In this document: piece by piece, positions 1-5,019 of the stretch
Position numbering within the stretch: position 1 is the first letter of the stretch
Layout of the letters: each line of letters starts with the position of its first letter
From: Acidimicrobiia bacterium
GTDB taxonomy: Bacteria > Actinomycetota > Acidimicrobiia > IMCC26256 > JAENVU01
Direction: 5' to 3'
Assembly: GCA_025357995.1 (NCBI GenBank)
Contig: JANYLF010000066.1
Location: forward strand, 1-8,487
DNA length: 8,487 nt
Notes under the pieces: generated by a model
Told to the model about the DNA's origin: nothing
The model's database searches: none
What the model saw: only the letters and a program-made list of their open reading frames with translations
Translations under genes and position numbers: made by a program

Positions 1-115
1 GACTCGTCGGCATCCTCCACGGCTGCCTCACCCACGGCACCCCCTACGACGAACACACCGCCTGGGCCCACCGAACTCAACTCGCCGCTTGACACCAACC
101 ACCCGTGGGATGTCT
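1..115 (+). mobile_element. Right end of a probable IS110-type insertion sequence (boundary approximate)
   Basis: The transposase tail ends at 92. The short non-coding segment after it contains GTGGGATGTCT at 105-115, a string I associate from memory with sequence just downstream of IS110-type transposases in actinobacteria. The exact element end cannot be fixed here because IS110 elements generally lack inverted repeats and target duplications. The remaining 94 bp up to the next gene (116-209) show no other recognisable feature. The boundary is an inference. Confidence 0.35.
3..92 (+). CDS. Transposase C-terminal fragment, probably IS110 family (5' end outside window)
   Basis: The frame is open from the window edge to TGA at 90-92 and encodes 29 residues, including LVGILHGCL and YDEHTAWAHR. 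A tail of the type LVGILHGCL...YDE.TAW is, from memory, characteristic of the extreme C-terminus of actinobacterial IS110-family (DEDD/serine) transposases. That family moves insertion sequences through a circular intermediate and usually lacks terminal inverted repeats, and none is seen here. Only the tail is in the window, so catalytic residues cannot be checked and it cannot be told whether the gene is intact. Family assignment rests on this short tail alone. It could also be a degenerate remnant. Confidence 0.55.
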   Translation, partial: LVGILHGCLTHGTPYDEHTAWAHRTQLAA

Positions 116-209
116 AGGCCGTGACGCGCCGTGTCCGGAACTGGACCCGACGTTGCGAGGTGTTCGTCTCGCTATCGTCGGTGGGTTCATCCCAAAGAAG
201 GGCGCGCCG

Positions 210-419
210 ATGACGACGCGGTGGGAATACCGGCTGGAGAACGTGACGCTGCCCGGCAAAGACAATGGTCTCGCGATGGCGCAAGCCGCGGGCGCGCTCG
301 ACGAGCTTGGCGCTGACGGTTGGGAGGCCGTGGGGTTCGCGCCGTCGCACGCCGCCAGTCACGGGCTGCGGGTGGAGACGACGCAATACGTCGTCCTACT
401 CAAGCGGGGCGTCGAGTAG
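210..419 (+). CDS. Small DUF4177-like protein (69 aa)
   Basis: The product starts MTTRWEYRLENV and carries LDELGADGWEAVG at residues 30-42, ending in YVVLLKR at 60-66. This W-E-Y strand, helix with L-x-E-L-G-x-x-G-W-E, then hydrophobic strand ending L-K-R is the pattern of DUF4177-type small proteins, whose molecular function is unknown. ATG 210 is preferred because AAAGAAGGG lies 7 nt upstream and the family motif begins directly after it. The frame is open further upstream (to 105), but that extension has no family resemblance. The last 20 bp overlap the 3' end of the convergent grpB-like gene. It probably folds as a small soluble alpha/beta domain, since no membrane segment is visible. The family call is made by eye from a short motif. 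Confidence 0.7.
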   Translation: MTTRWEYRLENVTLPGKDNGLAMAQAAGALDELGADGWEAVGFAPSHAASHGLRVETTQYVVLLKRGVE

Positions 420-972
420 GACTCTTCGGCCGTGCGCTTCGGTCCCATGCCTCGGCGCGGGCGGTGATGTCGACGATCACGGGGCTCTTGGCGTCGGCGT
501 AGTCGTTCATGTCTCGCCACGTCTTGGTGGCAAGTTCGCGCTTGACGGCCTCGTAGCGATCACGGTCGGTGTCGTTCTCGCGCAGCCAGTCTCGGAAGAG
601 GAGATGGCGTTCGGTCTGGGCTTGATCGGACCAGACATGCACGTGGACGTCGAGCGCGGGAGTGCGGAACATGAGGTGGCTGGGTTCGAGCACCCGGAGT
701 TGGTAGCCCGCGGCTTCGAGGCTCGCGGTGATGCGATCGGCATCGAATGGATCGGTGCTCACGATGATGTCGACGATCGGTTTCGCTCCGAGGCCCGGGA
801 CGCTCGTGGACCCGATGTGTTCGATGAGCGTTGCGTGGGGGAGGGCGGCGGCGATGCGGGCCCGTTCGTGAACGAAGCGCTTCGGCCAGGCGGAGTCGTA
901 TTCGTGGATCTCGATGGCTCGGGCTTCCGGCCCGCCGATCAACCATCCCTCTTCTCGTTGCGGCCTCCCCAC
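400..972 (-). CDS. GrpB/UPF0157 family protein (nucleotidyltransferase fold)
   Basis: With the GTG start at 972 the product has 190 residues. The family signature is strong: EIHEYDSAWPKRF (21-33), IEHIGSTSVPGLGAKPIVDI (50-69) and HVHVW followed by ERHLLFRDWLREN (110-133). GrpB proteins adopt a nucleotidyltransferase-like fold. Their substrate is generally unknown, although some relatives are fused to dephospho-CoA kinase. The start is ambiguous. GTG 972 lies 7 nt downstream of a TACGGT -10-like hexamer and would be leaderless. TTG 942 is preceded by GAGAAGAGGG and would be led. An open frame also runs up to ATG 1056, but that extension crosses the inverted repeat and shows no family similarity. 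The gene diverges from the sigma factor and overlaps the convergent small gene by 20 bp, so its last ~15 basic residues may be unimportant. Confidence 0.85.
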   Translation of the reverse strand: MGRPQREEGWLIGGPEARAIEIHEYDSAWPKRFVHERARIAAALPHATLIEHIGSTSVPGLGAKPIVDIIVSTDPFDADRITASLEAAGYQLRVLEPSHLMFRTPALDVHVHVWSDQAQTERHLLFRDWLRENDTDRDRYEAVKRELATKTWRDMNDYADAKSPVIVDITARAEAWDRSARPKSPTRRPA

Positions 973-979
973 ACCGTCG

Positions 980-985
980 ACCGTA
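980..985 (-). promoter_or_regulatory. Candidate -10 element for the grpB-like gene (TACGGT)
   Basis: Read on the minus strand, TACGGT matches the actinobacterial -10 consensus TANNNT and is followed by exactly 7 nt before the GTG at 972, which would place transcription start at or next to the start codon. No convincing -35 hexamer is seen at 17-18 bp. The same 7-nt geometry occurs at four other starts in this window, which is the main support. Confidence 0.4.
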
Positions 986-1012
986 CCGCGCTGAGTCAGC
1001 CCACCGCCCCTG

Positions 1013-1064
1013 CGACTTTCGTGCACTTCAGTGACCCCTGGGTCTCTTTTCTGCACGAAAGTCG
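1013..1064. repeat. Nested inverted repeat in the grpB/sigma divergent region
   Basis: CGACTTTCGTGCA at 1013-1025 is perfectly complemented by TGCACGAAAGTCG at 1052-1064, giving 13-bp arms around a 26-nt spacer. Within the spacer, GACCC-CT-GGGTC (1032-1043) is a second dyad; with one mismatch its arms extend to 8 bp. The structure lies 41 bp upstream of the grpB GTG and 57 bp upstream of the sigma ATG. It has no following T-run, so it is a poor intrinsic terminator in either direction. It could be an operator for the divergent pair, an RNA hairpin in a leader, or a dispersed palindromic repeat. Confidence 0.75.
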
Positions 1065-1120
1065 GGTGGGTAAACGCGCGGGGCGTCTGCGGAGAGTGTC
1101 TCTCGACGGCGATCGATGGG

Positions 1121-1615
1121 ATGCTCGGGGCGTTGGATGGGGTCGGGACGTTTGAAGAGTTCTATCGGTCAGAGTACGGGCGGGTGCTTGCGCTCGCGTC
1201 CTCGCTGTGCGGTGACCGCGGCGCTGCCGAGGATCTCGTACAAGACGCGTTTCTGGCCGCGCACCGCAAGTGGGATCGCGTGTCGGGCTACGACGCGCCC
1301 GGCGCGTTCGTTCGACGGGTCGTGGTCAACCGGTCGCGTTCGCGTTTCCGTCGGAGGGGTCGAGAGGCCGCGGCGTTGTCTCGGCTCGCCGCGCCCGACT
1401 CGGTCGACGATGAGTACGTGGATACCGACGACTTCTGGCGCGTGGTTCGATCACTCCCCGCGCAGCAGGCGCGGTGTGTGGCATTGCGATACGTCGACGA
1501 CTTGGACGTTGCCGTGATCGCGTCGATTCTCGGCTGCGCAGAGCCGACCGTGAGAGTGCACCTGCATCGCGCGCGGCTCACGTTGGCAGAGCGACTTGGT
1601 TTGGAGGGCCAGTGA
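1121..1615 (+). CDS. RNA polymerase ECF sigma factor, SigE-type subfamily
   Basis: The 164-residue product has sigma-70 region 2 at about residues 11-77 (TFEEFYRSEYG, then AAEDLVQDAFLAAHRKW, then FVRRVVVNRSRSRFRRR). Region 4 spans about 105-158 (LPAQQARCVALRYVDDL, then a helix-turn-helix through ILGCAEPTVRVHLHRARLTL). Length and motifs fit the small SigE-group ECF factors common in actinobacteria, which redirect RNA polymerase to stress or envelope genes. ATG 1121 puts the conserved FEEFY near the N-terminus. It lacks a good Shine-Dalgarno, and the frame is open upstream to GTG 1031 inside the inverted repeat. A small dyad, GAGAG-TGT-CTCTC (1092-1104), lies 17 nt upstream of the ATG. No promoter was recognised. 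The stop overlaps the next gene's GTG (GTGA), so the downstream membrane protein is probably co-translated and functionally linked. Confidence 0.92.
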   Translation: MLGALDGVGTFEEFYRSEYGRVLALASSLCGDRGAAEDLVQDAFLAAHRKWDRVSGYDAPGAFVRRVVVNRSRSRFRRRGREAAALSRLAAPDSVDDEYVDTDDFWRVVRSLPAQQARCVALRYVDDLDVAVIASILGCAEPTVRVHLHRARLTLAERLGLEGQ

Positions 1616-3147
1616 CCGACTTTGACGATGTCGCCGGGCGCGCCGGCGCCGATGTGCGGGCGCGTTACGACGGCGCGCCCGCGCCCGAGTTACGCGGCCG
1701 TCGACCGGCTTCGTCTCGCCGCGCGCTCGTGATCGGGCTCGCGGTGGTACTGGTGGCGACCGGCGTCGTCGCGGTCGTCCGATCGGCGCGCCCACCCGTC
1801 CGCGCTGCGGCCCCCGTTGGCCAGAACGGCCCGATGTGGCAACGGATCTCCTATGACCGAGCGTTCGGGGAGAGCGCGACGGTCAGGAGCGTCGTCGCGG
1901 GGAGCAGCGGGTTCCTTGCGGTAGGGGGTTTGGCACACCGCTGCCCGGCGTTCGCGTCGACGAGCGCCTGCGAGTTTACGGCCGCGTGGACATCGGAGGA
2001 TGGAGCACATTGGACGCCGGTGGCCAAGGTGCCGTTCCGGGCGCCTTCGGCGGTGGCGGCGAACGGTGACACGTTTGTGTTGATCGACAGTGCCGAAGGA
2101 CAGGACTACCGCATCTGGAGCTCTACGAACGGCCGCGACTGGACTGTCCGCGCCCATCTCCACATCGGCGCGTCCAGCTGGGGGCTCGGCACGGTCGGAC
2201 GCGGCTTCGTCGCGATCCACAACGGCGCCGGTCCCAATACCGCTGAGAAGGGGCCTCCGCACATCACGTGGCAATCGAGCGATGGAGGGCATTGGCGTCG
2301 AGTTGCGCCGCGCGCGGGTCAGCAGACCGGAGTGTTCCCGGCCGCGCGGCTTGGCACCCGGTATCTGGGACTTGGGACGCCGGCGACCAATGATCCGATC
2401 CCGAACATCTTGGCGCGGGATTTGCGAACGTCGACCGACGGCCTGCACTGGTCGCCGATTCGCACGGACCACCTGCCGCGGACCATGCACGGCGATCACG
2501 CCGGGTCACGCGTGCTCGGCCTTCAGTCGAGCGTCTCGCCGTCGGGCCTGCTGACTTCGACGACGAGCGGTTCACGCTGGACCGAGGTTGCGAGCTTCGG
2601 CGAGCGATTCCCGACCGCGAAACCCGGCGACCTGGTGCAGAGCGGAACGTGGTGGGTGCTCAGCGGGAACTTTCGCGCTACGAGTTGGGGAGTACGGCTG
2701 CAGGTCGAGTCGCAGTTCGCGCCCACGATGTGGGCGTCACCCGATCTCGAACATTGGATCGAGATGCCCGGGCCGCTGCGAGGCCACGCCGCGCTCGGAC
2801 GCGGCGTCATGCTCGCGGCGCACCACGATCGCGTCGTCGGCGTCTCCGACGAGACGCGCTCGCTGTGGGTGTGGACCCGACCATCGCACGCGCCGCATCT
2901 TGTGCGCGTATCCGGAACGTGGCGCGGCGTCGATGGAGATGCGCCCGGGCTGCGGCGTCCGATGCTTGGGCGGGTTGACGTGAAACGCGGCGGCCGGATC
3001 GTCGACTCGGCGCAGACGAACACTGCCGGTCAGTACACCGTCGACCTCGAGCCAGGCTCGTATGTCCTCCATTGGCCGTGCGGCAGGACCACGGTGCACG
3101 TTGTTCGTCAGGAGATCCGCCGCGACGTTCTCTGCCAGATGAAGTGA
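1612..3147 (+). CDS. Single-pass membrane protein with extracytoplasmic WxSxDGxxW repeat domain and C-terminal regulatory-like beta domain; putative sigma partner
   Basis: The start is GTG 1612, overlapping the sigma stop and preceded by GGAGGG at 1603-1608. The 511-residue product has a short cytoplasmic tail (1-37, ending in the basic RGRRPASSRR), one membrane helix at about 38-57 and a large exterior part. The exterior part carries six spaced copies of a W-x-S-x-D-G-x-x-W-like motif: 126-134, 169-177, 220-228, 272-280, 315-323 and 374-382. This is the look of a sialidase-like or BNR-like beta-propeller. The end (about 440-508) contains GRIVDSAQTNTAGQYTVDLE and PGSYVL, as in carboxypeptidase-regulatory-like domains. 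Cys pairs 111/120 and 490/508 could form disulfides. There is no HxxxCxxC zinc anti-sigma motif. Coupling to the sigma gene suggests a sensor or anti-sigma-like role, but this is inference; it may instead be a surface protein of unknown ligand. Confidence 0.8.
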   Translation: MTDFDDVAGRAGADVRARYDGAPAPELRGRRPASSRRALVIGLAVVLVATGVVAVVRSARPPVRAAAPVGQNGPMWQRISYDRAFGESATVRSVVAGSSGFLAVGGLAHRCPAFASTSACEFTAAWTSEDGAHWTPVAKVPFRAPSAVAANGDTFVLIDSAEGQDYRIWSSTNGRDWTVRAHLHIGASSWGLGTVGRGFVAIHNGAGPNTAEKGPPHITWQSSDGGHWRRVAPRAGQQTGVFPAARLGTRYLGLGTPATNDPIPNILARDLRTSTDGLHWSPIRTDHLPRTMHGDHAGSRVLGLQSSVSPSGLLTSTTSGSRWTEVASFGERFPTAKPGDLVQSGTWWVLSGNFRATSWGVRLQVESQFAPTMWASPDLEHWIEMPGPLRGHAALGRGVMLAAHHDRVVGVSDETRSLWVWTRPSHAPHLVRVSGTWRGVDGDAPGLRRPMLGRVDVKRGGRIVDSAQTNTAGQYTVDLEPGSYVLHWPCGRTTVHVVRQEIRRDVLCQMK

Positions 3148-3182
3148 TCCGGACCTACACTCTGTCGGTCGAGGGAGGGCGC

Positions 3183-3755
3183 ATGAGTACGACCGCGGTG
3201 TTCGTCGACGATGCGGTGCAGGGCCATGTGCCGTACATCTGCGTGAAGACGGGCGAGCCCGCGGATGGGTTGCATCGAATCCACAAGACGATCGGCGGTA
3301 CCTCGGGCTGGGCCTGGCTCCTGATCTTTCTTGGTCCGGTCGGCTGGTTGTTCCTGCTCGCGGGCTTGATATTCGGCGGTAGGTCTCGCCAGCTTCTCGT
3401 CCGCCTCCCATATTCGTACAACGCCCTGCACCGCGAGCACAGTCAGTTCCGAGCCACCGTGGTGGCGGGCATCGGCATGGTCGTGAGCGCGGTGGCGATG
3501 GTTATCGCACTCACCGGTCCGACTCCGCGTTCGCAGGTGCGTGAGACCGTCATTTACCTCCTCATTGCGGCGACGGTCTGCGCCGCGATCACGACGTTCG
3601 TGTTGGCGATTCGGTATTCACTGTGTCGCCCCGGTATCGAGCTCGACGCGTCCGGCCGGTGGGTCACATTGCGCGGCGTGCACCCGCACTTCGCGCGTGC
3701 CGTCGCGGACCGTCCCGCGCGCGCGGCCGACGCCCCCGCGCTAGATCGGGAGTGA
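3183..3755 (+). CDS. Membrane protein of unknown function with three predicted helices
   Basis: The start is ATG 3183, with GAGGGAGG just upstream; the frame is open earlier, but that stretch overlaps the preceding gene. The 190-residue product has an N-terminal soluble stretch containing VPYICVKTGEPADG (17-29). Hydrophobic segments follow at about 43-65, 91-111 and 122-143, then a C-terminal soluble tail with GRWVTLRGVHPHFARAV (158-174). A Cys-x-K-x-G-x-P N-terminus combined with a WVTL-x-x-VHP-x-F tail is reminiscent of uncharacterised bacterial membrane proteins, but I cannot name the family. The gene lies 35 bp downstream of the repeat-domain protein on the same strand, so it may belong to the sigma operon. 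TACACT (3156-3161) in the gap might be a weak independent -10. Its 3' end overlaps the convergent acyl-CoA dehydrogenase gene by 15 bp. Confidence 0.8.
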   Translation: MSTTAVFVDDAVQGHVPYICVKTGEPADGLHRIHKTIGGTSGWAWLLIFLGPVGWLFLLAGLIFGGRSRQLLVRLPYSYNALHREHSQFRATVVAGIGMVVSAVAMVIALTGPTPRSQVRETVIYLLIAATVCAAITTFVLAIRYSLCRPGIELDASGRWVTLRGVHPHFARAVADRPARAADAPALDRE

Positions 3756-4961
3756 GCCGGTCGCGGACGCGGTGGTGCCGTGATCCTTGTACGCGGCGAT
3801 GGCACGCTCCGCGGTGCGCATGAGGTGGATCTCGTCGGCACCGTCGGCGAAGCGAGCCCAGCGGGCGTGCTGGAACATGTTCGCCAAGGGCGTGTCGGTG
3901 GAGTAGCCCAGCGCGCCGTGCACCTGGATCGCGCGGTCGATGATGCGGTTCAACGCGTTGGCCACGAAGTGCTTCGTCATCGACACTTCCGATTTGAAAT
4001 CTTCCTTGCGGTCGATCTTGTAAGCCGCGTGCAGCACCATCAGCTTCGCTTGGTACAGCTCGATGGTGGACTCCGCGATCATCCACTGGATCCCTTGCTT
4101 CTCCGCCAGAAGAGAACCGTGCGAGAACCGGTTGAGCGAGCGGTCGACCATCATGTCGAGCGCCATTTCGGCCTGTGCGATCCAGCGCATGCAGTGCGCG
4201 AGTCGTGCCGGGCCGAGGCGGTACTGGCCGAGCAGGTGACCCTGGCCGCGGCCGCCGAGCATCTGGTCGTTGTGCACGCGCAGGTCTTTGATCACGATCT
4301 CGGAGTGCCCGGTCCCGCCGTGCATCGTCTCGATCTCGCGCACGTCGTTCCAACCGTCGTGCGGAAGGTCGATGATGAACGCGCTGTTCGCGGCTTGCTT
4401 AATCTCCGGCTGATCCTCGGTACGACACACGAGGATCGCGAAGCTCGCGCCGCGCGCCCCGCTGATGAACCACTTGTGGCCGTTGATCACCCACTCGTCA
4501 CCGTCTTGGTACCCGTGAGTGCGGATGAGCGTGGGGTCCGATCCCGCGACCTCGGGTTCGGTCATGGCGAAGCACGAACGGGCGCGCCCCTCACAGAGGG
4601 GCCGGAGATACTTCTCCTTCTGCTCCTCGGTGCCCCAGTGCAACAGCGTGTGCATGTTGCCTTCGTCGGGCGCCTGCGCGTTGATGGCGTACGGACCGAA
4701 GCCCGACTTCGCCGCCTCGGCCTGCACCATCGCGAGTTCCACGTGGCCGAGCCCCATGCCGCCCCATTCCTCGGGCATGTGCGGGAGCCAGAGGCCGCGC
4801 TTCTGCGCCTCGGTCCGCATCTCGATGATCGCGGTGATCAATGACTTGCGGTCGTCGGGGACGATGTTCGCCTCCGCCGGCTTGACGACGTTGTCGATGA
4901 AGTCACGCGTTTTTTCGCGGATGGCTTCAAGCTCAGGGGAGAGGGAGAAATCGATGGACAT
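3741..4961 (-). CDS. Acyl-CoA dehydrogenase, ACAD10/11-like
   Basis: The 406-residue product is full length for an FAD-dependent acyl-CoA dehydrogenase, which oxidises acyl-CoA to the 2-enoyl-CoA and passes electrons to an electron-transfer flavoprotein. Visible landmarks are WLPHMPEEWGGMGLG (58-72), FAMTEPEVAGSD (131-142), INGHKWFISGA (159-169), RLGPARLAHCMRW (248-260) and AIQVHGALGYSTDTPLANM (344-362). The C-terminal active-site segment reads RFADGADEIH (370-379). Asp373 occupies the place where medium-chain enzymes have the catalytic Glu (YEG). Together with RLGPxRxxHCMR this matches the ACAD10/11 branch rather than classical short- or medium-chain enzymes. Bacterial members often act on branched, hydroxylated or steroid-derived acyl-CoAs, but the substrate here is unknown. 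No Shine-Dalgarno precedes the ATG; a promoter fits a leaderless mRNA. The gene is divergent from the zinc dehydrogenase, sharing a palindromic operator. Confidence 0.95.
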   Translation of the reverse strand: MSIDFSLSPELEAIREKTRDFIDNVVKPAEANIVPDDRKSLITAIIEMRTEAQKRGLWLPHMPEEWGGMGLGHVELAMVQAEAAKSGFGPYAINAQAPDEGNMHTLLHWGTEEQKEKYLRPLCEGRARSCFAMTEPEVAGSDPTLIRTHGYQDGDEWVINGHKWFISGARGASFAILVCRTEDQPEIKQAANSAFIIDLPHDGWNDVREIETMHGGTGHSEIVIKDLRVHNDQMLGGRGQGHLLGQYRLGPARLAHCMRWIAQAEMALDMMVDRSLNRFSHGSLLAEKQGIQWMIAESTIELYQAKLMVLHAAYKIDRKEDFKSEVSMTKHFVANALNRIIDRAIQVHGALGYSTDTPLANMFQHARWARFADGADEIHLMRTAERAIAAYKDHGTTASATGSLPI

Positions 4962-4968
4962 GCCGCGC

Positions 4969-4998
4969 AGCGTGGCCGCGGCTTGACCGCGCGGTCAA
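4969..4998 (-). promoter_or_regulatory. Promoter of the acyl-CoA dehydrogenase gene, likely leaderless
   Basis: On the minus strand TTGACC (4998-4993) is separated by 18 bp from CACGCT (4974-4969), and 7 nt then lead to ATG 4961. The -35 is close to TTGACA, and the -10 keeps the A and the final T of TANNNT. The initiation point would fall at or beside the ATG, which fits the absence of a Shine-Dalgarno. The -35 lies inside the palindromic operator. Confidence 0.55.
4983..4998. promoter_or_regulatory. Perfect 16-bp palindromic operator (TTGACCGCGCGGTCAA), probably for a TetR-type repressor
   Basis: TTGACCGCGCGGTCAA is its own reverse complement. Its centre (between 4990 and 4991) is equidistant from the two divergent ATG codons at 4961 and 5020. 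Each end doubles as a TTGACC -35 element for one direction. Palindromes with TTGACC/GGTCAA arms are typical of TetR-family operators at acyl-CoA metabolism genes in actinobacteria (family knowledge). No TetR gene lies in the window, so the regulator must be encoded elsewhere. Confidence 0.75.
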
Positions 4999-5012
4999 AC
5001 GCCGGGCACGCT
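4983..5012 (+). promoter_or_regulatory. Promoter of the zinc-type dehydrogenase gene, likely leaderless
   Basis: TTGACC (4983-4988), an 18-bp spacer and CACGCT (5007-5012) are followed by 7 nt and ATG 5020. This is the exact mirror of the divergent promoter: identical -35, spacer length, -10 and distance to the start codon. No Shine-Dalgarno is present. Confidence 0.55.
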
Positions 5013-5019
5013 CCGTCCC

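Noticed and set aside
1013..1064. Intrinsic terminator interpretation of the nested inverted repeat.
   Set aside because: The 26-nt spacer is long, no T-run follows on either side, and it lies upstream of both flanking genes rather than downstream.
1031..1120. N-terminal extension of the sigma factor from GTG 1031.
   Set aside because: The start would lie inside the inverted-repeat spacer without a ribosome site, and the extra 30 residues have no sigma-family similarity; the conserved FEEFY fits ATG 1121.
265..1155. A 296-residue open frame on the plus strand opposite the grpB-like gene, reading through the inverted repeat.
   Set aside because: The opposite strand has an unmistakable GrpB signature; this frame is Gly, Arg and Val rich without domain motifs.
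3133..3161. Possible separate promoter for the three-helix membrane protein (TGCCAG, 17-bp spacer, TACACT).
   Set aside because: The -35 is poor and the -10 match is short; the gene may simply be co-transcribed from upstream. It is kept only as a remark in the gene entry.
3780..4844. A 354-residue open frame on the plus strand opposite the acyl-CoA dehydrogenase gene.
   Set aside because: It is antisense to a clear full-length enzyme, rich in Arg, Val, Leu and His with no recognisable motif, as expected for the mirror frame of a high-GC gene.
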